Of a stretch of 27,562 nt of DNA, positions 11,301-22,600 are shown in pieces. Positions within the stretch are counted from its first letter, which is position 1, and each line of letters starts with the position of its first letter. Made by a program: the position numbers and the translations under genes. Where the stretch lies: positions 1 through 27,562 of the forward strand of contig CAICTM010001527.1 in assembly GCA_903772945.1 (NCBI GenBank), read 5' to 3'. This stretch comes from Seminavis robusta. Lineage: Eukaryota; Bacillariophyta; Bacillariophyceae; Naviculales; Naviculaceae. Below the pieces are notes generated by a model. The model saw only the letters and a list, made by a program, of their open reading frames with translations. It was not told the DNA's origin and made no database searches.

Positions 11301-12383
11301 TGGAACTTGTAGGGTGAGGGAGCTGTCATCAATGCAGCATTGGGGAATCCAAGTCCAGACCACCGCATTCTGTCAGACCCATGTGAACCTCCTTAGGACT
11401 TGGTAGGGTGAGGGAGCTGTCATCATGCAGCATTGGGATCCAAGTCCAGACACCCGCATTCTGTAGGAGCCATGTGACCCTTTTCTTGGAACTTGGTAGG
11501 GTGAGGGAGCTGTCACTCAATGCAGCATTGAAATCCAAGTCCAGACCACCGCTTCCTGTAGGCCCCATGTGAACTTTTCATTGGGAACTTGAGGGTGAGG
11601 GAGCTTCACCAATGCAGCATTGGGAATCCAAGTCCAGACCACTGGCATTCCGTCACGCACTTCTGTAGGACCATATGTGAACCTTTTCATTGGGAACTTG
11701 GTAGGTTGAGGGATGTCACCATGCGGATGGGGAATCCAAGCCCAGACACTGGCATCTTGTAGGACCCCAAGTGAACCTTTTCATTGGGAACCTGGTAGGG
11801 TGAGGGACTGTCACCCATGCGATTGGGGAACCAAGCCCAGACCACGGCACTCCTGTAGGACCCAAGTGAACTTTTTCATTGGAATTGGTAGGGTGAGGGA
11901 GCTGTCACTCAATGCAGCATTGGGAATCCAAGTCCAACCACCGCACTGCTGCAGACCCCATGTGAACCTTTCCTTAGGACTGTGTAGTTGAGGGAGCTGT
12001 ATTCAATGCAGCATTGGGATCCAAGTCCAGACACCCGCATTCTGTAGGAGCCCATGTGACCTTTTCCTTAGGACTTGGTAGGGTGAGGAAGCTGTCACTC
12101 CATGCGGCATTGAGAATCCAAGTCCAGACCACCGCATTCCTGCAAGACCAATGTGAACTTTTTTCTTTAGGAACTGATAGGGGTAGGGAGCTGTCACCCA
12201 TCGCATTGGGAATCCAACCAGACACCGGCACTCCCTGCAAGACCCCATGTGACCTTTCTTTAGGAATCTGGAGGGTGAGAGCGATCAATGCAGCATTGGG
12301 GAATCCAAGTCCAGACACCGGACCCTGCAAGACCCATGTGACCTTTTAGGCACTTGTAGTTGAGGAGCTGTCCTCCATGGCAT

Positions 12384-12433
12384 TGGGAAATAACGACCGT
12401 CATTGATGAGGAGAGGACCTTTCTTGAATTGTA
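12384..12433. other. Short non-satellite interruption of one unit
   Basis: After CATTGGGAAAT the sequence leaves the satellite consensus for about 50 bp (AACGACCGTCATTGATGAGG onward) and returns at GGGAGCTGT. It replaces most of one unit. It could be a tiny insertion with deletion, or badly resolved reads in a repeat. Confidence 0.5.
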
Positions 12434-15400
12434 GTAGGGAGCTGTATAATGCAGCATTGGAAATCCAAGTCCAGACCAGGCACTCCTGTAGACCCCAGTG
12501 AACCTTTTCATTGGGAACTTGGTAGGGTGAGGGAGCTGTCACTCATGCAGCATTGGGGAATCAAGTCCAGACCACGGCATTCCTGAGACCAATGTGAACT
12601 TTTCTTTTGGAACTTGGTAGGGTGAGGGAGCTGTCACTCAATGCAGCATTGGGAATCAGTCCAGACTGCATCCAAGTCCAGACCAGCACTTCTGTAGGAC
12701 CAATGTGAACCTTTTCATTGGGAACTTGGTAGGTGAGGGAGCTGTCACCCCATGCGTATTGGGGAATCCAAGCCAGACCACTGGCACTCCTGTAGGACCC
12801 AAGTGAACCTTTTCATTGGGAACTTGGTAGGTTGAGGATGTCACCCCATGCGATGGGGAATCCAAGCCAGACACTGGCACTCCTGAGGACCCATGAACTT
12901 TTCATTGGGAACTTGGTAGGGTGAGGGAGCTGTCACTCAATGCAGCATTGGAAATCCAAGTCCAGACCACCGGCATTCTATCCAGACCCCATGTGAACTC
13001 TTCCTTAGGCACTTGGTAGCTTGAGGGAGCTGTCATTCAATGCAGCATTGGAGATCCAAGTCCAGACTACCCGCATTCCTTTAGGAGCCCATGTGACCCT
13101 TTCCTTAGGAACTTGGTAGGGTGAGGAGATGTCACATGCGGCATTGGGAATCCAAGTCCAGACCACGGCATTCCCTGCAAGCCCAATGGAAGAGAGGGAG
13201 AGGAAGCTGTCACTCCATGCGGCATTGGAGATTCCAAGTCCAGACCACCGGCCCATTCCCTGCAAGACCCATGTGACCTTTCTTAGGAATCTGAAGGGTG
13301 AGGAGAGCTGTCACTCAATGCAGCATGGGGAATCCAAATCCAGACCACCGGCACTCGCTGCAAGACCCAATGTGAACCTCTTCCTTAGGCACTGGTAGTG
13401 AGGGAGCTGTCATCCATGGCATTGGGGAATCCAAGTCCAGACCACCGGCATTCTTAGGCCCATGTGAACCTTTTCATTGGGAACTGGTAGGGTGAGGGAG
13501 CTGTCACTCAATGCAGCATTGGGAATTCAAGTCCAGACCACTGGCATCCATGTAGGGAAAAAACTGGAGGTGAGGGAGCTGTACCCATGCAGCATTGGAA
13601 ATCCAAGTCCAGACCACCGCATTCTGTAGGCCCCATGTGAACTTTTCATTGGGAATTGGTAGGTTGAGGGAGCTGTCACTCATGCAGCATTGGGGAACCA
13701 AGTCCAGACCACTGGCATTCAAGTCCAGACCACCACTTCTGTAGACCATATGTGAACCTTTTCATTGGGAATTGGTAGGTGAGGGAGCTGTCACCCATGC
13801 GGATTGGGAATCCAAGCCCAACCACTCACTCCTGTAGGACCCCAAGTGAACCTTTTCTTGGGAACCTGGTAGGGTAGGGAGCTGTCACTCATGCGGAATT
13901 GGGAATCCAAGCCCAGACCACGGCCTCCCTGTAGACCCAAGTGAACCTTTTCATTGGAACTGGTAGGGTGAGGGAGCTGTCACTCATGCAGCATTGGAAA
14001 TCCAAGTCCAGACACCGGCATTCTAAGTCCGGACCCATGTGAACCTCTTCCTTAGGCACTTGGTAGCTTAGGGAGCTGTCATTCAATGCAGCATTGGGAT
14101 CCAAGTCCAGACACCGCATTCCTGTAGGCCCATGTGACCTTTTCTTAGGAACTTGTAGGGTGAGGAGCTGTCACTCCATGCATTGGAATCCAAGTCCAGA
14201 CCACGGCATTCCTGCAAGACCCAATGTGAACCTTTTCTTAGGAACCTGGTAGGGTGAGGGAGCTGTCACCAGCGCATTGGGAAATCCAAGTCCAGACCAC
14301 CGGCATTCCCTGCAAGACCCCATGTGACCTTTTCTTAGGAATCTGGAGGTGAGGAAGCTGTCACTCAATGCAGCATTGGGGAATCCAAACAGACCACCGG
14401 CACTTCGTAGACCCATTAAACCTTCATTAGGACTTGGTAGTTGAGGGAGCTCACCCATGCGATTGGGGAATCCAAGCCCAGACCCGCATTCCTGTAGACC
14501 CCAAGTGAACCTTTTCATTGGGAACCTGGTAGGAGGAGCTGTCACTCCATGCGATTGGGGAATCCAAGCCAGACCACGGCACTCCTGTAGGACCCCAGTG
14601 AACCTTTTCATTGGGAACTTGGAGGGTGAGGGAGCTGTCACTCAATGCAGCATTGGGAAATCCAAGTCCAGACCACCGGCATCCTAAGTCAGACCCCATG
14701 TGAACCTCTTCCTTGAGACTTGGTAGCTTGAGGGAGCTGTCATTCAATGCAGCATTGGAGTATAAAGTCCAGACTACCCGCATTCCTGTAGAGCCATGTG
14801 AACCTTTTCCTTAGGAACTTGGTAGGGTGAGGGAGCTGTCACTCCAAGGCATTGAGAATCCAGACCACCGGCATTCCCTGCAAGACCCAAGTGAACCTTT
14901 TCTTGGAACCTGAAGGGTGAGGGAGCTGTCACATGCGGCATTGGAGAATCCAAGTCCAGACCACCGGCGCGCATGCAAGACCCCATGTGATCCTTTTCTT
15001 TAGGAATCTGAAAGGGTGAGGAAGCTGTCACTCAATGCAGCATTGGGGAATCCAAATCCAGAACACCGGAACTCGCTGCAAGACCCATGTGAACCTCTTC
15101 CTTAGGCACTTGGTAGCTTGAGGGAGCTGTCATTCAATGCAGCATTAGAGAATCCAAGTCCAGACTACCCGTATTCCTGTAGGACCCCATGCGACCCTTT
15201 TCCTTAGGAACTTGGTAGGGTGAGGGAGCTGTCACTCCATGTGGCATTAGGGAATCCAAGTTCTGACCACAGGCATTCCCTGCAAGACCCAATGTGAACC
15301 TTTTCTTGAGAAACCTGATAGGGTGAGGGAGCTGTCACTCCATGCGGCACAGACCACCGGCACTTCTGTAGGACCACATGTGAACCTTTTCATTGGGAAC

Positions 15401-15951
15401 TTGGTAGGTTGAGGGAGCTGTCACCCCATGCAGTATTGGGGAATCCAAGCCCAGACCACTGGCACTCCTGTAGGACCCCAAGTGAACCTTTTCATTGGGA
15501 ACCTGGCAAGGCGAGGGAGCTGTATTAGGGAATCCAAGTCCAGAATGGCAACACTCCTGTATGACCCCAAGTGAACATTTTCCTTACGAATCTTGTAGGG
15601 TGAGGGAGCTGTCAATGCGGCATTGGGGAATCCAAGTTCAGACCGCAGGCATTCCCTGCAAGACCCCATGTGCACCTTTGAACCATTTCCTTAGGAACTT
15701 GGTAGGGCGAGGGAGCTGTCACTCCATGCGGCATTGGAGAATCCAAGTCCAGACCACCGGCGCGCATTCCCTGCAAGACCCCATGTGATCCTTTTCTTTA
15801 GGAATCTGAAAGGGTGAGGAAGCTGTCACTCAATGCAGCATTGGGGAATCCAAATCCAGACCACCGGCACTCGCTGCAAGACCCCATGTGAACCTCTTCC
15901 TTAGGCACTTGGTAGCTTGAGGGAGCTGTCATTCAATGCAGCATTGGAGTA

Positions 15952-16152
15952 GTATACCTGGTCTGTGCAAGGATCGAATCATGCGCCTGCCATCCCTGTC
16001 ATGCCAACTCGGGTCACATACATTCTGCGGCCTGTTCGAACTCATTACTTAGCTCATTACTTAGCCAAAACTCTGGGAGTTCACTCTGCCCCTTCTGTAG
16101 AGTGAAACTACAGAGCAAATTCATTGTTTGGCAGAGTTTTTCGTTTCCAGTG
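15952..16152. other. Spacer between oppositely oriented satellite arms, with nested inverted repeats
   Basis: This 201-bp segment has no satellite similarity and separates plus-oriented from minus-oriented units. It contains an exact 12-bp tandem duplication CTCATTACTTAG (16041-16052, 16053-16064). It also contains nested inverted repeats: AAAACTCTG (16067-16075) with CAGAGTTTT (16132-16140), enclosing TTCACTCT (16080-16087) with AGAGTGAA (16099-16106); CTGTAG/CTACAG (16095-16100, 16108-16113) is an alternative inner pairing. No ORF is recognisable. It could be the remains of a sequence around which an inverted duplication formed, or a small foldback element. Confidence 0.75.
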
Positions 16153-17805
16153 CTGGACTTGGATTCCCCAATGCTGCATTGAGTGACAGCTCCCTCACCC
16201 TACCAAGTTCCCAATGAAAAGGTTCACATGGGGCCCTACATGAATGCCGGTGGTCTGGACTTGGATTCCCCAATGCTGCATGGAGTGACAGCTCCCTCAA
16301 GCTACCAAGTGCCTAAGGAAGAGGTTCACATGGGGTCTTGCAGCGAGTGCCGGTGGTCTGGATTTGGATTCCCCAATGCTGCATTGAGTGACAGCTTCCT
16401 CACCCTTTCAGATTCCTAAAGAAAAGGATCACATGGGGTCTTGCAGGGAATGCACGCCGGTGGTCTGGACTTGGATTCTCCAATGCCGCATGGAGTGACA
16501 GCTCCCTCACCCTATCAGGTTCCTAAGAGAAAAAAGGTTCACATTGGGTCTTGCAGGGAATGCCGGGGTCTGGACTTGGATTCTCCAATGCCGCATGAGT
16601 GACAGCTCCCTCACCCTACCAAGTTCCTACGGAAATGGTTCAAGGTGCACATGGGGTCTTGCAGGAAATGCCTGCGGTCTGGACTTGGATTCCCCAATGC
16701 CGCATTGACAGCTCCCTCACCCTACAAGATTACTAAGGAAAATGTTCACTTGGGGTCATACAGGAGTGTTGCCGTTCTGGACTTGGATTCCCTAATGCCG
16801 CATTGAATGACAGCTCCCTCGCTTTGCAAGGTTCCCAATGAAAAGGTTCACTTGGGGTCCTACAGGAGTGCCAGTGGTCTGGGCTTGGATTCCCCAATAC
16901 TGCATGGGGTGACAGCTCCCTCAACCTACCAAGTTCTCAATGAAAAGGTTCATATGTGGTCCTACAGAAGTGCTGGTGGTCTGTGCCGCATGGAGTGACA
17001 GCTCCCTCACCCTATCAGGTTTCTAAAGAAAAGGTTCACATTGGGTCTTGCAGGGAATGCCGGTGGTCTGGACTTGGATTCTCCAATGCTGCATTGAATG
17101 ACAGCTCCCTCAAGCTACCAAGTGCCTAAGGAAGAGGTTCACATGGGTCTTGCAGCGAGTTCCAGTGTTCTGGATTTGGATTCCCCAATGCTGCATTGAG
17201 TGACAGCTTCCTCACCCTTTCAGATTCCTAAAGAAAAGGATCACATGGGGTCTTGCAGGGAATGCGCGCCGGTGGTCTGGACTTGGATTCTCCAATGCCG
17301 CATGGAGTGACAGCTCTGTCGCCCTACCAAGTTCCTAAGGAAAAGGGTCACATGGGGTCCTACAGAAGTGCCGGTGGTCTGGACTTGGAATGCCAGTGGT
17401 CTGGACTTGGATTCCCCAATGCTGCATTGAGTGACAGCTCCCTCACCCTACCAAGTTCCCAATGAAAAGGTTCACTTGGGGTCCTACAGGAATGCCAGTG
17501 GTCTGGACTTGGATTCCCCAATGCTGCATGGAGTGACAGCTCCCTCACCCTACCAGTTTCCTAAGGAAAAGGGTCACATGGGGTCCTACAAAAGTGCCGG
17601 TGGTTTGGACTTGGATACATCAATGCTGCATTGAATGACAGCTCCCTCACCCTACCAAGTTCCCAATGAAAAGGGTCACATGGGGTCCTACAAAAGTGCC
17701 GGATTGACAGCTCCCTCACCCTACAAGGTTCCTAAGGAAAGGTTCACTTGGGGTCCTACAGGAATGCGGTACCCATGAAAAGGTTCACATGTGGTTCTAC
17801 AGGAG
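16153..17805 (-). repeat. 102-bp satellite array, right arm, block 1 (inverted)
   Basis: About 16 units whose plus strand reads CTGGACTTGGATTCCCCAATG, CTGCAT, GACAGCTCCCTCACC, CTACCAAGTTCC and GGTTCACATGGGG, which is the reverse complement of the left-arm units. The W-X-Y unit order of the left arm is kept when read on the minus strand (16280-16600, 17010-17310). Single-base indels are few here. The last part (17690-17805) contains truncated units. Confidence 0.95.
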
Positions 17806-18060
17806 TCGCCTCGTTGGCTGTGGAGGCCTCACAGGAAGTGGATGTGCGCTAGTAGGTGTGGTCTAAAGGTTGGGATCTCTGCCCCAGATGATCGCTGCAA
17901 GACCAGTGTTTGGCCGTGTGGTGGGGTGGTACCCGTACAGCTCCCTCACCCCTACCACGGTTCCCAAGGAAAGGTCTTGGGAGGCGGATGGCCCTGGGTC
18001 CTTAGCAGCCGCTATAGGTATGGTCCTGCGTGCCTGCTTTGGTGTTGCTTGGTCGCTGGG
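17806..18060. other. Interruption of the right arm with a captured satellite scrap
   Basis: 17806-17936 and 17975-18060 do not match the satellite; between them, 17937-17974 (ACAGCTCCCTCACC, GGTTCCCAAGGAAAGG) does. No ORF or element is recognised. GC is higher than in the surrounding units. It may be a fragment of unrelated DNA joined during rearrangement, or two small insertions. Confidence 0.55.
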
Positions 18061-18417
18061 AGTTGGATTCCCCAATGTGGCATTGAATAACAGCTCCCTC
18101 ACCCTACCAAGTTCCTACGGAAATGGGTCACATGGGGTCCTACAGGAATGCGGGTAGTCTGGACTTGGATACTCCAATGCTGCATTGAATGACAGCTCCC
18201 TCAAGCTACCAAGTGCCTAAGGAAGAGGTTCACATGGGGTCTTGCAGCGAGTGCCGGTGGTCTGGATTTGGATTCCACAATGCTGCATTGAGTGACAGCT
18301 TCCTCACCCTTTCAGATTCCAAAAGAATAGGATCACACGGGGTCTTGCAGGGAATGCGCGCCGGTGGTCTGGACTTGGATTCTCTAATGCCGCATGGAGT
18401 GACAGCTCCCTCGCCCC
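18061..18417 (-). repeat. 102-bp satellite array, right arm, block 2 (inverted)
   Basis: About 3.5 units ending abruptly at GCTCCCTCGCCCC (18417). These units match 22985-23343 nearly base for base, including private variants such as AGAATAGGATCACACGGGG and TTCCACAATGC, so both lie in one duplicated segment. Confidence 0.9.
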
Positions 18418-19043
18418 GATGAAATTAGCAATAGGAGCCTCTAAGGGTGCGCCACAGCTGTGCTGGTTTAGTCAGATGGAAACAATGCTTTTCATCGTGT
18501 ACAGTCAATCAGTACACACAGCATTGCAGCCATGGGACAATTTGTATATAGCTGAGGCATGCCTATGTGTTACAGAGCATACATAGCCTTCAGCCTAGAT
18601 ACATTGGAATGTTCCAGACCAACAGTCCTCTATCAACCAAAGGGTGCTTGACAAGCTACCGTTGTTGCAAGCTTGTTAATTGCCGTGATTACGGCTGCCG
18701 ATAGTGGAATAGACCGCCATTGTCGATCTTCGATTTTCCGTACGATAGCGATTTTCCCACTCGTGCTTCACTGCAACGTACCTTCTCGGAAACCGGTACT
18801 CACACGGTACTCACAAGACACCGTACCTCTGTCCCGAAAGCAAGCCGACACCAGTCCCACAGCGATCCTCACAATTTCGTTCGAAACGCGAACTTGAGTG
18901 GACTCGTCAAGGAACCCGGAAAGCCTCGAAGATACCTCTCGCTCGTACGAATCCGTAAAGCCTACCCAGAGCAACTCGGAGGCACTCGAGGACACCTTCT
19001 TGACTGTTTCGAAGGTATCCAAGGGTAGTAAAGGATAGAGAAG
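18418..19043 (+). repeat. Segmental duplication, copy 1 (non-satellite part)
   Basis: This unique DNA follows the satellite end and is repeated in the same orientation at 23344-24479. 18418-18630 matches 23344-23556 with about two differences. 18631-19043 matches 24067-24479 at equal length with six substitutions and two Ns. A 510-bp segment of copy 2 is missing at 18630/18631. Overlapping ORFs of 70-100 codons exist on both strands, but changes between copies do not favour synonymous sites, so I do not call genes. The right part is rich in CG and TCGA. Its identity is unknown; a retroelement leader or LTR is possible because a gag-like frame follows copy 2. Confidence 0.8.
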
Positions 19044-19261
19044 AGTAAAGGGTATTGTATTTTGCTATTTGTTGTTTTTAAGACAATTTACCTTTGAAAT
19101 TGTGAGCTCAAAAATGGGGATTTTGTTTGTTGTGTTTCTGATTTTACAGCATGGGAAACAGGTAGAATGACCAACAATGACCTTTTATCAGTACCAGTCT
19201 CACAGCAAACAGGTAGCCTTGGACAGTCATCAGTCTGGGGTCACAGTCATTGACACTTGCA

Positions 19262-19295
19262 CATTGCCCCCAAGACTAGCATTGCCCCAAGACTA
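19262..19295 (+). repeat. 17-bp tandem repeat, 2 copies
   Basis: CATTGCCCCCAAGACTAG (19262-19279) is followed at once by CATTGCCCCAAGACTA (19280-19295). Confidence 0.7.
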
Positions 19296-19328
19296 ACCAA
19301 TTGCCTTGCTGTTGGTCAACTGCCCACA

Positions 19329-19436
19329 CATTGCCCTTCAACATTCTCCAGGACCACAACTGCCTCGCATTGCCCTTCAACCATCTTCAGGATCACAACT
19401 GCCTTGCATTGCCCTTCAACATTCTTCAAACACACA
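19329..19436 (+). repeat. 39-bp tandem repeat, about 2.7 copies
   Basis: Units start at 19329, 19368 and 19407, each with CATTGCCCTTCAAC. The first two run on through CAGGA(C/T)CACAACTGCCT; the third diverges after about 25 bp. Confidence 0.8.
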
Positions 19437-19628
19437 AACAGCCAATCGGCAATTGGTTCAAACATGTAGAAGTACATTCTGCCCACATGGCTTTCCTCAG
19501 ACGTAGTGTCCCTCACTCTTGACAATTACTATTGAGTAACGTCGACCCATGTATGCCTGGCCTAAGCATGCTGCACTCATTTAGGGCAGTTGCCATGGCA
19601 AATGCTTGCTGCATAACAGGTCAGTTTA

Positions 19629-22600
19629 GGTTTCACGATGGGCCCTACAGAATGCCGGTGGTCTGGACTTGGATTCCCCAATGCTTGCATGAGTGACAGC
19701 TCCCTCAAGCTACCAAGTGACTAGGAAGAGGTTCACATGGGGTCCTTGCAAGCGAGTGCCGGTGTCTGGATTTGTATTCCCCAATGCTGATTGAGTGACA
19801 GCTTCTCACCCTTTCAGATTCCTAAAGAAAAGATCACATGGGGTCTTGCGGGAATGCGTCGGGGTAGGACTTGATTCTCCATGCGCTGGAGTGACAGCTC
19901 CCTCACCCTATCAGGTTCCTAAAAAAGGTTCACATGGGTCTTGCAGGGAATGCCGGGGTCTGGACTTGGATTCTTCAATGCCACATGGAGACACTCCCTC
20001 ACCCTACCAAGTTCCTAAAGGAAAAGGGTCACATGGGCTCCTACAGGAATGCGGGTAGTCTGGACTTGGATACTCCAATGCTGCATTGAATGACAGCTCC
20101 CTCAAGCTACCAAGGTGCCTAAGGAAGAGGTTCACATGGGGTCTTGCAGCGAGTGCCGGTGTCTGGTTTGGATTCCCCAATGCTGCATTGAGTGACAGCT
20201 TCCTCACCCTTTCAGATTCCTAAAGAAAAGGATCACATGGGGTCTTGCAGGGAATGCGCGCCGGTGGTCTGGACTTGGATTCTCCAATGCCGCATGGAGT
20301 GACAGCTCCCTCACCCTATCAGGTTCCTAAAGAAAAGGTTCACATTGGGTCTGCAGGGAATGCCGGTGGTCTGGACTTGATCTTCAATGCCGCATGGAGT
20401 GACAGCTCCCTCACCCTACCAAGTTCCTAAGGAAAAGGGCACATGGGCTCCTACAGAATGCGGGTAGTCTGGACTTGGATTCCCCATTCCGCATTGACAG
20501 CTCCTCACCCTACATAGATTCCTATGGAAAATCTTCACTTTGGGTCATACAGGAGTGTTGCTGTTCTGGACCCTACAGGAATGCGGGTGGTCTGGACTTT
20601 GGAGTGACAGCTCCTCACCCATCAGTTCCTAAAGAAAAGGTTCACATAGGGTCTTGCAGGAGTGCCAGTGGTCTGGGCTTGGATCCCATACCGCATGGGG
20701 TACAGCTCCCTCAACCTACCCAAGTTCCCAATGAAAAGGTTCCATATGGTCCTACAGAAGTGCGGTGGTCTGACTTGGATACTCCAATGCTGCATTGAAT
20801 GACAGCTCCCTCAAGCTACCAAGTGCCTAAGGAAGAGGTTCACATTCCCCAATACCGCATGGGGTGACAGCTCCCTCAACCTACCAAGTTCCCAATGAAA
20901 AGGTTCACATATGGTCCTACAGAAGTGCCGGTGGTCTGGACTTGGAATGCCAGTGGTCTGGACTTGGATTCCCCAATGCTGCATTGAGTGACAGCTCCCT
21001 CACCCTACCAAGTTCCCAATGAAAAGGTTCACATTGGGGTCCTACAGGAGGCCAGTGTCTGGACTTGGGTTCCCCATGCTGCATTGAGTGACAGCTCCCT
21101 CACCCTACCAAGTTCCATGAGAAGGTTCACTGGGGTTCTACAGGAATGCGTGGTCTAGTCTGGACCTGCATGGAGTGACAGCTCCCTCACCCTACCAGGT
21201 TCCCAATGAAATGGTTCACTTGGGGCCTACAGGAATGCCGGTGGTCTGGACTTGGGATTCCCCAATGCTGCATGGAGTGACAGCTCCCTCACCCTACCAG
21301 GTTCCCAATTGAAAAGGTTCACCTGGGGTCCCTCCAGGAATGCTGGTGGTCTGGAATTGGATTTCCAATGCGCATTGAATGACAGCTCCCTCACCCTACC
21401 AGTTTCCAAGGAAAAGGTTCACATGGGGTCCTACAAAAGTGCCGGTGGTTTGGACTTGGATACATCAATGCTGCATTGAATGACAGCTCCCTCACCCTAC
21501 CAAGTTCCCAATGAAAAGGGTTCACATGTGGTCCTACAAAGTGCCGTGGTTTGGATTTGGATTCCCCAATGCTGTATGGAGTGACAGCTCCCTCACTCTA
21601 TCAGGTTCCTAAGGAAAAGGTTCACTTGGGATCTACAGGAATGCGGGTACCCAGTGAAAAGGTTCACTGGGTTACAGGAGTCGGTGGTCTGGTCCTACAG
21701 GAGTGCTATGTTAAATTGGATTCCCAATGCCGCATAGAGAACAGCTCCCTCACCCTACCAGGTTTCCCAAGGAAAAGGTTTACTTGGGTCCTACAGGGTG
21801 TGTGGTCTGGATTTGGATTCTCCAATGCCGCATGGAGTGACAGCTCCTCACCCTTTCAGATTCCTAAAGAAAAAGGATCACATGAGGTCTTGCAGGGAAT
21901 GCGCGCCGATGGTCTGGACTTGGATACTCCAATGCTGCATTGAATGACAGCTCCCTCACCCTACCAAGTTCCCAATGAGAAGGTTCACTTGGGGTTCTAC
22001 AGGAATGCCGGTGGTCTGGACCTGCCTGGAGTGACAGCTCCCTCACCCTACCAGGTTCCCAATGAAATGGTTCACTTGGGCCTACAGGAATGCCGGTGTC
22101 TGGACTTGGATTCCCCAATGCTGCATTGGAGTGACAGCTCCCTCACCGTACCAGGTTCCAATGAAAAGGTTCACCTGGGTCCTCCAGGAATGCTGGTGGT
22201 CTTGGAATTGGATTTCCCAATGCAGCATTGAATGACAGCTCCCTCACCCTACCCAGTTTCCTAAGGAAAAAGGGTCACATGGGGTCTACAAAAGTGCCGG
22301 TGGTTTGGACTTGGATACATCAATGCTGCATTGAATGACAGCTCCCTCACCCTACCAAGTTCCCAATGAAAAGGGTCACATGATGTCCTACAAAAGTGCC
22401 GGTGGTTTGGATTTGGATTCCCCAATGCTGTATGGAGTGACAGCTCCCTCACTCTATCAGGTTACTAAGGAAAAGGTTCGCTTGGGATCCTACAGGAAGC
22501 GGGTACCCAGTGAAAAGTTCACATGTGGTCTACAGGAGTCCCGGTGGTCTGGGGTCCTACAGGAGTGCTGGTGGTCTAAAGTTGGATTCCCAATGCCGCA

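Larger units (their letters stand above)
4481..15951 (+). repeat. 102-bp satellite array, left arm, block 3 (main)
   Basis: Roughly 112 units in uninterrupted head-to-tail order, all in the same orientation. Several unit types alternate. One uses CCTGTAGGACCCC, others CCTGCAAGACC; some carry the GGCGCGCATTCC variant followed by GTGATCCTTTTCTTTAGG. A four-unit order W-X-Y-Z recurs (for example 14880-15240), and a two-unit alternation dominates 6600-8340. Single-base deletions are very frequent in 4481-8460 and 9660-14940 but rare in 8460-9650 and 14950-15951. Small garbled spots occur at 12384-12433, 13187-13200 and 13553-13570. ORFs of 60-156 codons on the minus strand follow from unit length divisible by three and are not taken as genes. 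Confidence 0.95.
19044..19628. other. Non-satellite spacer, possibly an inverted LTR remnant
   Basis: This stretch lies only beside copy 1 of the duplication. It is AT-rich at its left (19060-19160) and then carries short tandem repeats (listed separately). The minus strand reads AGCTCACAATTTCA at about 19100, also present on the plus strand at 1210-1223 in the presumed Copia LTR, and both are followed by A- and CAA-rich DNA. This weak match suggests a related LTR lying in reverse. No coding region is convincing. Confidence 0.35.

Noticed and set aside
14171..14641. Longest satellite ORF (156 codons, minus) as a gene
   Set aside because: It only strings together satellite units whose length is divisible by three and exists through chance one-base shifts; neighbouring units break the frame.
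4481..15951. CRISPR-like array
   Set aside because: Units are contiguous 102-bp repeats with no unique spacers, far larger than a CRISPR, and the setting is eukaryotic retroelements.
17791..18157. Overlapping ORFs of 79-99 codons across the 17806-18060 interruption
   Set aside because: They run from non-satellite DNA into satellite units, and both strands are open, which points to composition and not coding.
18768..19022. Conserved minus-strand ORF (84 codons, repeated at 24204-24431)
   Set aside because: Of six substitutions between the copies several change the residue, so there is no sign of coding constraint; the similarity is simply recent duplication.
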